In this document: positions 16,180 to 24,743 of the stretch, in pieces | How positions within the stretch are numbered: the stretch's first letter is position 1 | How the letters are laid out: each line of letters starts with the position of its first letter | Source: Rhodospirillales bacterium | GTDB lineage: Bacteria > Pseudomonadota > Alphaproteobacteria > Reyranellales > Reyranellaceae | DNA: 54,428 nt | Direction of reading: 5' to 3' | NCBI GenBank assembly: GCA_009377525.1 | Contig: WHTW01000039.1 | Location: 1 to 54,428 of the forward strand | The notes under the pieces: generated by a model | What the model was told of the DNA's origin: nothing | The model's input: only the letters and a program-made list of their open reading frames with translations | Databases searched by the model: none | Position numbers and translations under genes: made by a program

Positions 16180-16584
16180 TCACGCCCAATCCTGCACCGT
16201 CAGAGCTGGAACGCGTCGGAATTCACGGACGTCGCCGGTGACCAGAATGGCGCCGCGGCGGCGAGCCTGGGCGGCAATGAGGGTGTCACAGGGACCAATC
16301 GGCGTGCCGTTGCGTTCCAAGAAAGCTCGGATTTCGGCTGCCTCGGCAGCATCGGCTTCATCGAATGCCGGACACTCAACCCGGCCGGCAAGGAACGCTT
16401 CCAACGCCTGTTCATTGCGCCTGCGTCGCGCGCTCTTGGCAATGCCGAAGCGAAGCTCGAAAAGAACGATGACCGGAAGCAGGATGCGCGATCGTTGCAA
16501 CACCTCTTCCCTCAAGCGCGTCCTGATAGCGGCGGAGCGATCGCCAATGACGGCAATAACGACGTTCGTATCGAGACAAAACAT
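16180..16584 (-). CDS. vapC: VapC-type PIN-domain toxin
   Basis: A 134-aa PIN ribonuclease. All four acidic positions expected for the active site are present: Asp5 (FCLDTNVV), Glu43 (LFELRFG), Asp100 (GPCDTLIAAQA) and Asp118 (VTGDVREF). The TNxxI start and the spacing fit tRNA(fMet)-type VapC enzymes, though the target cannot be told from sequence. Its ATG shares one nucleotide with the vapB stop (TGATG), the usual translational coupling for this pair. Confidence 0.93.
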   Translation of the reverse strand: MFCLDTNVVIAVIGDRSAAIRTRLREEVLQRSRILLPVIVLFELRFGIAKSARRRRNEQALEAFLAGRVECPAFDEADAAEAAEIRAFLERNGTPIGPCDTLIAAQARRRGAILVTGDVREFRRVPALTVQDWA

Positions 16585-16844
16585 CAGTCGAAGGAAACGT
16601 CGTCATCCTTGGGCCAGGGCGGTTGCGCAGGACGGCCCTCCGGCAGGAAATCAGCACCGCCAAGTGCGATCACCCGGTCGAGCCAGGCATCGACGTCGAA
16701 CTTCTTTTCGATCGGCTCGAGCAGCACGCCGTTGCCAACCTTGCGGACGCGCACTTCCTTGCCGGGCAGCCGAAATTCCTTCGGCAGCCGGACGGCTTGG
16801 CTGCGCCCGTGCATGAAGATCTTTGCTGTCGTCCTCTCTGCCAT
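16584..16844 (-). CDS. vapB: VapB-type antitoxin (AbrB/SpoVT DNA-binding domain)
   Basis: An 86-aa antitoxin when started at [10 protein letters not shown] (16844). Residues ~6-46 form an AbrB/SpoVT swapped-hairpin domain: [20 protein letters not shown] then [15 protein letters not shown]. The acidic/Pro-rich tail should wrap the toxin. An in-frame ATG eight codons upstream (16868) falls inside the palindrome proposed as operator, which argues for the shorter start. The gene is co-transcribed with vapC and likely autoregulated. Confidence 0.9.
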   Translation of the reverse strand: MAERTTAKIFMHGRSQAVRLPKEFRLPGKEVRVRKVGNGVLLEPIEKKFDVDAWLDRVIALGGADFLPEGRPAQPPWPKDDDVSFD

Positions 16845-16858
16845 TGCAGCCCCGATGG

Positions 16859-16877
16859 TATCTATCAAAAATAGATA
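16859..16877. promoter_or_regulatory. Putative VapB operator palindrome
   Basis: Perfect 7-bp inverted repeat TATCTAT - CAAAA - ATAGATA, AT-rich in a GC-rich region, starting 15 nt before the vapB ATG on the minus strand. This is the position expected for an autoregulatory VapBC operator. Confidence 0.55.
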
Positions 16878-16884
16878 TCAAAGC

Positions 16885-17808
16885 CTATTCATTCAAGCCC
16901 TTGCCGGAATAGGGATGTGTGGTTTTCCAGTGATTCGCGATATCCAGCCGACGGGTCACCCAGACGCCCTTTTGCTGCTGGATATAGTCGAGCAGGCGCC
17001 ACAATCCCGCAGTGCGGCCGGGATGGCCGATCAGGCGCTGATGAAGGCCGACCGACATCATCTTGGGGGCCGTGGCACCCTCCTTGTAGAGCACGTCAAA
17101 GGCGTCGCGGCAGAGCGTGAACCACTGCTCGGCGGTGGTCATGCCGGCGGCGTATTTTCCGTCGTTGTTGGTGAGCGAGTAGGGCACGATCAGGTGCGGC
17201 TTGCCCTCGACGGTCTGCCAGAACGGCAGCTCGTCGCCGTAGTAGTCGCTGTCGTAGGTGAAGCCGCCATGCTCCAGCAGCAGGCGGCGTGTGTTGACGC
17301 TGGGTCCGTAGCGGCAATACCAGCCGGCCGGCGCCTCGCCGACGGTCTGCCTCAGCGACGTCACCGCCTTGGCGATGTGCTCCCGCTCCTCCGCTTCGCT
17401 CAGCTGGAAATGGCGCACCCAGCGCCAGCCGTGGCAGCAGACGTCGAAGCCCGACTTCCTGATCGCCTCGGCAGCCGGCTTGTTGCGCTCCAGCGCCAGT
17501 GCGCAGCCGAACACGGTGAGCGGCAGGCCGCGTTCCTGGAAGGCGCGCGTGATGCGCCAGAAGCCGACCCGGCTGCCGAATTCGAACATGCCCTCGGCCG
17601 CGAGGTCGCGGCCCTTGAGGCCCTGCGAGGAGGTCGATGATTCGGTGAGCCCGGTCTCGGTGAAGCCTTCGCCATCCTGCACCGAAGGCTCCGACCCTTC
17701 CTCGTAGTTCACCACGAAGTTGACCGCGATGCGCGCGCCGTTCGGCCACTTGGGATCGGGCGGATTGGCTCCATAGCCCACGAGATCGCGTGTCGGCTGC
17801 CAGCTCAT
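16885..17808 (-). CDS. puuE: PuuE-type polysaccharide deacetylase family protein (putative allantoinase), paralogue 1
   Basis: A 307-aa NodB-fold hydrolase of the PuuE family, metal-independent allantoinases that open allantoin to allantoate. Family signatures: RDLVGYGANPPDPKWPNGAR at the start, VNFVVNYEEGSE, GSRVGFWRI, CCHGWRWVRHF, GWYCRYGPSVNTRRL, YDSDYYGDELPFW and SVGLHQRLIGHPGR. It starts inside the last codons of the upstream 110-aa gene (ATGA overlap), so translation is coupled. A second paralogue lies 0.5 kb upstream. One of the two may act on a related cyclic amide instead of allantoin. Confidence 0.85.
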   Translation of the reverse strand: MSWQPTRDLVGYGANPPDPKWPNGARIAVNFVVNYEEGSEPSVQDGEGFTETGLTESSTSSQGLKGRDLAAEGMFEFGSRVGFWRITRAFQERGLPLTVFGCALALERNKPAAEAIRKSGFDVCCHGWRWVRHFQLSEAEEREHIAKAVTSLRQTVGEAPAGWYCRYGPSVNTRRLLLEHGGFTYDSDYYGDELPFWQTVEGKPHLIVPYSLTNNDGKYAAGMTTAEQWFTLCRDAFDVLYKEGATAPKMMSVGLHQRLIGHPGRTAGLWRLLDYIQQQKGVWVTRRLDIANHWKTTHPYSGKGLNE

Positions 17809-18137
17809 GTCGGTCTCCTTACCAGTCGGGCGCCCATCTGTCGGGCGATGTCGGCGATTTTCTCGTTGTGCTCACTCATCGAGATCAGCTTCACGCCGGC
17901 GCGCAGGCAGGCCAGGGCGTGGCCCGGCGCATCGCCGCAATCGACGATCAGCTCGAAGGCGACGTCGGGGAATTCCTTCTCGGCGCGCTCCTGCAGGGCG
18001 CCGAGATAGCCCGCGCCGTAGAACGACGCGGCACCCTCGGGCGTGATCAGGACCGGCGAGGTCTTCTGCTCGCGCGCAGCTTGCAGCGCCGCGTCGGTCG
18101 AACGCCAATCGCACACCAGGATCACAGGTCTGGTCAT
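17805..18137 (-). CDS. Conserved-looking hypothetical protein translationally coupled to puuE
   Basis: A 110-aa protein of unknown function. The start is the ATG at 18137 (MTRPVILVCDWRS); longer in-frame versions would run into palindromic repeat DNA. The alternating beta/alpha pattern (PVILVCDW, SPVLITPEG, FELIVDCGDAPGHAL, VKLISMSEH) suggests a small Rossmann-like fold, and HAL...LISMSEH may be a functional patch. It overlaps the puuE-like gene by 4 nt, which ties it to allantoin metabolism. I see no known catalytic motif. Confidence 0.75.
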   Translation of the reverse strand: MTRPVILVCDWRSTDAALQAAREQKTSPVLITPEGAASFYGAGYLGALQERAEKEFPDVAFELIVDCGDAPGHALACLRAGVKLISMSEHNEKIADIARQMGARLVRRPT

Positions 18138-18140
18138 CAA

Positions 18141-18304
18141 GACTCCGCCTCCCTGCGCGTAGCGCGGGGAGGTGTCGCCGTCTACGCGCTTTGGAGATTT
18201 CGGCCAAGGCCGAAATCTCCAAAGTCGCTCAGGCGACGGAGGGGTCATGAGCAACGCGCCGTGACTCATGACCCCTCCGTCCCAGCTTCGCTGGGGAGGA
18301 AGGC
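18141..18304. repeat. Cluster of perfect palindromes between the puuE paralogues
   Basis: The 171-nt gap holds a TTTGGAGATTTCGGCC palindrome (16-nt arms, 18190-18223, 2-nt centre) and a 17-nt-arm inverted repeat GACGGAGGGGTCATGAG at 18235-18251 / 18265-18281, flanked by CTCCCTGCGCG / GGGGAGG inverted sequence. No gene is present. Possible roles are termination, mRNA stability or a dispersed intergenic repeat. Confidence 0.7.
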
Positions 18305-18308
18305 ACTA

Positions 18309-19232
18309 CTACTCATTCAACCCCTTGCCCGGATAGGGATGTGTCTTGATCCAGTGCCTGGCGATCTCGACGCGCTTGGTGATCCACACGCCATCGTGCT
18401 TCTGCATGTAGTCGAGCAGGCGCTCCAGGCCGACGGCGCGGCCGGGATGGCCGATCACGCGCATGTGCATGCCGACCGACATCATGCGCGGCTGCGTCCT
18501 GCCCTCGCGGTAGAGCATGTCGAAGGAGTCCTTCAACAGCGTGAACCACTGGTCGGCGTTGCCGATGCCCACCATGTACTTGCCGTCGTTGGTGGTGAGC
18601 GAGTAGGGCACGACGAACTGTCCCTTGCCGTCGACATTCACCCAGAACGGCAGCTCGTCGCCGTAGTAGTCGCTGTCGTACGTGAACCCGCCTTCCTCGA
18701 CGACCAGACGGCGCGTGTTCTCGCCCGGTCCATAGCGGCAGTACCAGCCTTCGGGCCGGCGGCCGATCATCTTCTCGGTCGAGACGATGGCCTTGCGGAT
18801 ATGCTCGCGTTCCTCGGTCTCGCTGAGCTCATAGTGCTTGATCCAGCGCCAGCCGTGCGAGCAGATGTCGTGGCCCGCCTTGGCGATCGCCGCCGACGCC
18901 TCGGGATTGCGCTCGAAGGCAAGCCCGCAGCCGTAGACCGTCATCGGCAGCTCGCGCTCGGCGAAGATCCGCATCAGGCGCCAGAAGCCGACGCGGCTGC
19001 CGTACTCGAACAGGCTCTCGGCGGCGAGGTCGCGGCCCTTGATGGTCTGGCCCATGCCGTGCGCTTCGCTGAGGCCGGTGTCGCTGTGGTCCTCGCCGTC
19101 CTGGATCGAGGGCTCCGAGCCTTCCTCGTAGTTCATGACGAAGTTGACGGCGAGCCGCGCACCGTTGGGCCATTTTGGATCGGGCATGTTGGCGCCATAG
19201 CCCACGAAATCGCGGCGCGGCATGTATGGCAT
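18309..19232 (-). CDS. puuE: PuuE-type polysaccharide deacetylase family protein (putative allantoinase), paralogue 2
   Basis: A 307-aa paralogue of the gene at 16885, with the same motif order: RRDFVGYGANMPDPKWPNGA, VNFVMNYEEGSE, CSHGWRWIKHYE, GWYCRYGPGENTRRL, YDSDYYGDELPFW, SVGMHMRVIGHPGR and the same KGLNE C-terminus. The start is ATG 19232, 9 nt after AGGAG; the frame stays open further upstream but overlaps allA. It follows allA by 17 nt. Next to ureidoglycolate lyase it is the stronger candidate for true allantoinase. Confidence 0.88.
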   Translation of the reverse strand: MPYMPRRDFVGYGANMPDPKWPNGARLAVNFVMNYEEGSEPSIQDGEDHSDTGLSEAHGMGQTIKGRDLAAESLFEYGSRVGFWRLMRIFAERELPMTVYGCGLAFERNPEASAAIAKAGHDICSHGWRWIKHYELSETEEREHIRKAIVSTEKMIGRRPEGWYCRYGPGENTRRLVVEEGGFTYDSDYYGDELPFWVNVDGKGQFVVPYSLTTNDGKYMVGIGNADQWFTLLKDSFDMLYREGRTQPRMMSVGMHMRVIGHPGRAVGLERLLDYMQKHDGVWITKRVEIARHWIKTHPYPGKGLNE

Positions 19233-19249
19233 CGCACGGTTCTCCTGAG

Positions 19250-19723
19250 TCAGGGAATGCGGATGGTGAAGGGGGCGACGGGCACGAACTCCTCGTCGCC
19301 CTTGCCGCCGTCGCGCCACATGAAGACGGCGAAGCGGCCCGGCTTGTCGAGCACGGTGAGTCCGTGATGCCAGGTGTTGGGCTTGTAGGTGACGCCCTGC
19401 TGGCCGGTGGCGATGAAGGCCCTGACGCCGGCAAGGTCGGGGCCGCCCGCCTTGGCGTGCGGCGCCACGACGATCAGCCAGCGCGCGACATCGATCGGCA
19501 CGAAGGTTTGGGAGGAGAATTCATGGCGCTCCAGCAATTCGGCCTTGAGCGGCCGGTCGGGCGTCTCGGCCTTCAGGCTGAGCGACAGGCTGGGCTGCGC
19601 CGTGGGCCGCAGGTTGCCGAGCGCATCCTCATAGTATTTGCGACCAGGTTCGTTCGGCGCGTCGATCACGTCGCCGAACGGCGCGAAGGCCTCCTTGGTC
19701 AGCGGCTGCGGCACGATTTCCAT
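19250..19723 (-). CDS. allA: Ureidoglycolate lyase
   Basis: A 157-aa cupin-type enzyme that splits ureidoglycolate into glyoxylate and urea, the last step of allantoin breakdown by this route. Start at MEIVPQPLTKEAFAPFGDVI (19723). Typical motifs: FVPIDVARWLIVVAP (~72-86), ATGQQGVTYKPNTWHHGL (metal/substrate site with the His pair) and FAVFMWRDG. It is the first gene of the allA-puuE reverse unit. The step in between, allantoate to ureidoglycolate, needs allantoicase or a hydrolase that is not in this window. Confidence 0.92.
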   Translation of the reverse strand: MEIVPQPLTKEAFAPFGDVIDAPNEPGRKYYEDALGNLRPTAQPSLSLSLKAETPDRPLKAELLERHEFSSQTFVPIDVARWLIVVAPHAKAGGPDLAGVRAFIATGQQGVTYKPNTWHHGLTVLDKPGRFAVFMWRDGGKGDEEFVPVAPFTIRIP

Positions 19724-19739
19724 GATGTCGCTCCCTAAA

Positions 19740-19855
19740 GCACATTCCGTGCGGCTGGAATCAGCCGCACGGAATGTGCCCGTCGAAACAAACGAACACC
19801 AGCGCGCGCATTCCCGATCTGATGGAACCGCTCGCGGTTCCATCAGATCGGGAAT
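19740..19855. repeat. Composite palindromic repeat, family A, copy 3
   Basis: P1 at 19740-19779 (GCACATTCCGTGCGGCTG arms, fully paired) and P2 at 19810-19855 (arms ATTCCCGATCTGATGGAACC and complement around CGCTCGCG). Order and orientation match copy 1; the spacer matches copy 2 read on the other strand. It separates the transporter operon from allA. Confidence 0.85.
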
Positions 19856-19859
19856 CGCT

Positions 19860-20681
19860 CTAGTCGCGCATGCGGCGGGTCAGGCCCACCGTCCATTCCA
19901 TGATCAGCATCAGGGTGAAGGCGCAGCCGATCAAGACGCCGGACACGGCGGCGACCCGCACGTCGAGCGTCGATTCCATCATGCCCCACATGCGGATGGG
20001 CAGGGTGTCGGTGCGGGCGTTGGACAGGAACAGCGACACCGGCACGTTGTCGATCGAGGCCATGAAAGCGAGGAAGGCGCCGGCGGCGATGCCGGGGAAA
20101 ATCAGCGGCAGGGTCACGCGGCGCAGCGTGTAGAACCACGAAGCGCCGAGGCTTTGCGAGGAATCGAGCAGGGCGGGATCGAGTTGCGACAGGCTCGCCG
20201 TCGTGGTGCGCAGGATGAACGGCATGGTGACGATCAGGTGGCCGGCGATCATCAGGTTGAGAGAGGGCCGGAAGCCGAGCGTCGAGAAGTAGACCAGCGC
20301 CGCCAGGCCGAAGGCGATACCCGGCAGCACCAATGGCGACATGAAGAGATTGTCCGCCACGCGCGCCGACCTGGCCCGATTGCGCGCCAGGCCAAGGGCC
20401 GCGAGCGTCGCCAGCACGACACCGATCAGGGTCGACATGGCCGCGACTTCCAGTGAGTTGCCGGCCGCGCGATGGATTGGCCGCGAGCGGCTGGGGTCGA
20501 AGAGCTGCTCGTACCAACCGAACGAAAAGCCGGTCGGCGGAAATTTCAGCGAGCGACCTTCGGTGAACGAGGTCATCAGCGCGATCACCACCGGCGACAC
20601 GATGATGAGCACCGCAAGGACGGCGATGCCGCCGATCACCAGCGCATACGAAAGGTCGAGGAAGCTCTGCCGTCGGCCCAT
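19860..20681 (-). CDS. ABC transporter permease, PotC-like
   Basis: A 273-aa inner-membrane permease with about six helices; first helix ~12-36 (LVIGGIAVLAVLIIVSPVVI). The cytoplasmic EAA loop that contacts the ATPase reads SSQSLGASWFYTLRRVTLPL, and the family layout matches type I spermidine/putrescine-type permeases (second permease, PotC). It starts 5 nt after the stop of the first permease. Context with allantoin genes suggests a purine-derived or amide substrate instead of polyamines; this is inference. Confidence 0.9.
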   Translation of the reverse strand: MGRRQSFLDLSYALVIGGIAVLAVLIIVSPVVIALMTSFTEGRSLKFPPTGFSFGWYEQLFDPSRSRPIHRAAGNSLEVAAMSTLIGVVLATLAALGLARNRARSARVADNLFMSPLVLPGIAFGLAALVYFSTLGFRPSLNLMIAGHLIVTMPFILRTTTASLSQLDPALLDSSQSLGASWFYTLRRVTLPLIFPGIAAGAFLAFMASIDNVPVSLFLSNARTDTLPIRMWGMMESTLDVRVAAVSGVLIGCAFTLMLIMEWTVGLTRRMRD

Positions 20682-20686
20682 GACGC

Positions 20687-21571
20687 TCACCCGTGCAGAT
20701 GCCGGCTCGACCGGCGGCCGAGATAAGAAAGTGCCGCGATCACCGACAGCACCGAAACCACCAGCGACAGCGAGGCCACGGCGGCGAGCGGCCAGTTGTA
20801 AACGACCAGCGATTGCTGCCAGATCACCAGCGGCAGGTAGATCAGGCGCACGCCGCCGATCACGGTCTGCGAGATGAAGGCGGTGGTGGAGCTGGCGAAC
20901 ACCAGCAGGCAGCCTGCGACCAGGCCCGGCATGGACAGCGGCACGATGACGGTGAACAGCGTGCGCCAGCGCGAGGCGCCGAGCGCGGCCGAGGCGTCGC
21001 GCAGATTGGGATCGAGCCGCGACATCACGCTGATCAGCGGCAGCAGCATCAGCGGCATCTCGATCTGGGTCAGCGAGATCACCAGGCCGAGCTCGGTCTG
21101 CAGCAGGCGCAGCGGCTCGGAGATCACGCCCAGCCAGAGCAGGAGCTGGTTGACCACGCCCTCGCGGCCCAGAACCACGATCCAGGCGAAGGTGCGGACC
21201 ACGACCGACAGCAGCATCGGCATCACGATGATGAAGATCAGCACCTTCTGCAGGCGCGCCGGCAGGTCGATGTAGACCAGCGCCACCGGGTAGCCGATCA
21301 CGACGGTGGCGCAGACCGTCTTCAGGCCGAGCAGCAAGGTGTCGAGGATGACCTTGTAGTTGAAGGGATCGCCGAAGAACTTGGTCCAACTCGCGAAGCC
21401 GGGCTGGGTGATCTTCTCGTCGTTGAAGAAGCTCGTGGCGCCGAGCAGCAGCAACGGCGCCAGGAACAGGGCCGCGAAGGCGAGCGACAGCGGCAGCGCG
21501 AGCTGCCACTCGGCAAGACGCAGCCGACCCTCCTCACGAGGTCGGTCTATGAGGTCTGACGCAACGCTCAT
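20687..21571 (-). CDS. ABC transporter permease, PotB-like
   Basis: A 294-aa permease, start at MSVASDLIDRP (21571). The Shine-Dalgarno GGAGAGGAG comes from the end of the adjacent CTCTCCCC palindromic repeat. Six hydrophobic segments begin at ~22; the EAA motif is DASAALGASRWRTLFTVIVP. It forms the heterodimeric pore with the PotC-like protein. It lies downstream of the ATPase and binding-protein genes. Confidence 0.9.
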   Translation of the reverse strand: MSVASDLIDRPREEGRLRLAEWQLALPLSLAFAALFLAPLLLLGATSFFNDEKITQPGFASWTKFFGDPFNYKVILDTLLLGLKTVCATVVIGYPVALVYIDLPARLQKVLIFIIVMPMLLSVVVRTFAWIVVLGREGVVNQLLLWLGVISEPLRLLQTELGLVISLTQIEMPLMLLPLISVMSRLDPNLRDASAALGASRWRTLFTVIVPLSMPGLVAGCLLVFASSTTAFISQTVIGGVRLIYLPLVIWQQSLVVYNWPLAAVASLSLVVSVLSVIAALSYLGRRSSRHLHG

Positions 21572-21573
21572 GC

Positions 21574-21680
21574 TCCTCTCCCCCGATAGGGGGAGAGGTT
21601 GGCTGAGGGGGTTGCGCACACCCCTCGATGCCCCCTCACCTAGCCTCTCCCCCTATCGGGGAAGAGGAATCCGGGGGGCG
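21574..21680. repeat. CTCTCCCCC/GGGGGAGAG palindromic repeat (family C)
   Basis: CTCTCCCCCGATAGGGGGAGAG at the left is itself a hairpin, followed by GAGGGGG/CCCCCTC and a right-hand CTCTCCCCCTATCGGGGAAGAG hairpin; the two ends also pair with each other. It sits between the binding-protein gene and the permease genes, where a stem-loop could stabilise the upstream message. A related hairpin is split at 28656-28836. Confidence 0.75.
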
Positions 21681-21692
21681 CACGGCGAGAGG

Positions 21693-22715
21693 TCATTTCG
21701 CCATTTCCTTGTTGAACTTCTCGATCCAGCTGGCGCGCAGCGGATTGATCTTCGACCAGTCGAGCTGAACGTACTTGGTCATCTCGTCGAGGCTCTTCAT
21801 CGGCAGTTCGGGCGGCAGCTCGACATCCTTGTTGACCGGGATGAAGTTGTAGGGCGGCTTGGTCAGGGCTCCCTGCGCGTCCTTGCTCACGACCACATCG
21901 AGATACTTGTAGGAATTGGCCAGCTCGCCCGTGCCCTTGGCGATGTGCATGGTCGTGTAGAAGGCGACAGCACCGCTCTCCGGCTTCACGAACTCGACGT
22001 CGATGCCCTTGCCCTTGAGCGTCGCGACGGTCTGGGTGTTGGTGTACATCACGTCGCACTGGCCCTGCTGGAACAGGCCGGGCATCGCCGCCGGCAGGCC
22101 GACCGCGGCAATCTTGGGCAGCACCTTCTTGAGCTCGACCAGGGCCGGATCGACGTTGGTCAGCGACCCGCCGAACAGCTTGGACAGCTCGATGAGCGCG
22201 GACGTCCCGAAGGTCGTCTGGAAGCCGGTGATGCCGAGCCGCGACACCCAGGGATCCTTCAGCAGGTCGCCCCAACCCTTGGGGGCGGGCACCTTCTTCG
22301 GATTGTAGGCGATGCCGACGACCTGGGCGCTCACCTGCACGCCGTACTCGTCGGTGAAGCCTGCCGGAAGCTTGGAAAAGTTCGAGAGCTTCTTGCCGTC
22401 AAACTTGTCGAACAAACCCGCCTCGATGCCGACGATGCGCGGGCCGGGATCGAGCACGAAGACGTCGAACGGCGGCGCGCCGCGCGCGGCCTTGGCCTTG
22501 CCGATCTGGTCCATGGCGAACAGCGGGGCCAGCTCGAGGTCGATGTCGTCCTTCTTCTTGAGCATCGGCGCGATGACGGTGCGGTAGGCATCCTCCCAGG
22601 TGCCGGGATAGGTGGTGGCGACGACGCTGCCCTTGGCGTGGGCGATGCCGGGCAGTAGCGACGTGCCGCCGAGCGCGGTGACGCCGGCGAGCAGGGTTCG
22701 ACGATTGACGGTCAT
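21693..22715 (-). CDS. ABC transporter periplasmic substrate-binding protein (PotD-like, family 1)
   Basis: A 340-aa exported binding protein. The N-terminus has MTVNRRTLLAG then a hydrophobic core ending AHA, compatible with a Tat-type signal. The mature part has TYPGTWEDAYR, FDVFVLDPGP and KGWGDLLKDPW, typical of the PotD/FutA-like two-lobe fold. It starts 3 nt after the ATPase stop, so expression is coupled. The ligand is unknown; neighbours point to allantoin or another purine breakdown product. Confidence 0.9.
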   Translation of the reverse strand: MTVNRRTLLAGVTALGGTSLLPGIAHAKGSVVATTYPGTWEDAYRTVIAPMLKKKDDIDLELAPLFAMDQIGKAKAARGAPPFDVFVLDPGPRIVGIEAGLFDKFDGKKLSNFSKLPAGFTDEYGVQVSAQVVGIAYNPKKVPAPKGWGDLLKDPWVSRLGITGFQTTFGTSALIELSKLFGGSLTNVDPALVELKKVLPKIAAVGLPAAMPGLFQQGQCDVMYTNTQTVATLKGKGIDVEFVKPESGAVAFYTTMHIAKGTGELANSYKYLDVVVSKDAQGALTKPPYNFIPVNKDVELPPELPMKSLDEMTKYVQLDWSKINPLRASWIEKFNKEMAK

Positions 22716-22718
22716 GGG

Positions 22719-23843
<1,125 letters not shown>

Positions 23844-23938
23844 AGCTGCTCCCCTTCACCCGCGGTACGCAACGCAAGCCGCGTGCCAATGCCGCACTGG
23901 CATGGAACACGCTAGAGACCGATTGCAGGTTTGCGTGA

Positions 23939-23970
23939 ATGTGCACATCTGTCTAGAGAATGTGCACATT
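23939..23970. promoter_or_regulatory. Tandem palindromic operators for the GntR regulator
   Basis: Two copies of the perfect palindrome ATGTGCACAT (23939-23948 and 23960-23969, the second extended to AATGTGCACATT) lie 21 bp apart centre to centre, on the same face of the helix. They are in the 156-nt gap between the importer operon and the divergent GntR gene. This is the expected place for an operator that controls both. Confidence 0.7.
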
Positions 23971-23999
23971 ATCCTGTCAGCGGGCTGGTGAGCGGGAAA

Positions 24000-24743
24000 A
24001 TGGCACGACGGCGAGCAAAGAAAGCGGTCAGGCGGCGCAGCCCCAAGGGCAATGTGGCGATCGACGACGCCGTCTATGGCGCGATCCGCCGTGCGATGCT
24101 GAGCGGCCGGCTGCGACCCGGCACCAAGCTGCAAGAGCCGGTGCTGGCGCGCCTGCTCAAGGTCAGCCGCGAGCGCGTGCGCAAGGCGCTGCACCGGCTG
24201 GTGCATGAACGCTGGCTCGAGGCCGTGCCCAACCGCGGCACTTTCGTGCCGGCACCGTCGGTCGAGGAGCTGCGTGAGCTCTACGAAGTGCGCGCCATCC
24301 TCGAGGACGCTGTCGTCGCCAAGCTGGCGCGAGGCACGGCCAACGGCTCGGCTCAGAAGCTGAAGTCGCATGTCGCGGAGGAGCGTTCAGCGGTGAAGAG
24401 CGGCGACCGCAGCCGGCTGTTCGGCCTCTCAACCGAATTCCACGCTCTGCTCGCCGATCTCTGCGGCAACGAGCAGCTTTCGAGCACACTTCGGGCCTTG
24501 CTGCCGCGCTCGTCGCTGCACTTCTCGCTGTTCGCGCCGCCTGAGCTGCACAACTGCGCTGGCCCGCACGACCACGGCGATATCGTCAAGGCCGTACTGG
24601 CCGGCGATGCCGACAAGGCGCGCACGCTGATGCGCGACCATCTGTCGGGCTTGGTCGAAATGCTGTCGGCGCGGGAGGCCCCCCGCGCCGCCATGCCACT
24701 CGATGAGATTTTCCGCGAGCTTTCGCCCGCGAAGCGGTCTTAG
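24000..24743 (+). CDS. GntR family transcriptional regulator (FadR subfamily)
   Basis: A 247-aa regulator with start [10 protein letters not shown] (24000); an upstream in-frame start would place coding sequence over the operators. The N-terminal winged helix (~20-85) has [38 protein letters not shown] and PNRGTFV. The C-terminal helical FCD domain (~90-230) has [29 protein letters not shown] and [16 protein letters not shown], with Asp/His residues that usually bind a metal and an organic acid. It probably represses the divergent importer. Its stop overlaps the gap stop by 4 nt (convergent). Confidence 0.92.
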   Translation: MARRRAKKAVRRRSPKGNVAIDDAVYGAIRRAMLSGRLRPGTKLQEPVLARLLKVSRERVRKALHRLVHERWLEAVPNRGTFVPAPSVEELRELYEVRAILEDAVVAKLARGTANGSAQKLKSHVAEERSAVKSGDRSRLFGLSTEFHALLADLCGNEQLSSTLRALLPRSSLHFSLFAPPELHNCAGPHDHGDIVKAVLAGDADKARTLMRDHLSGLVEMLSAREAPRAAMPLDEIFRELSPAKRS

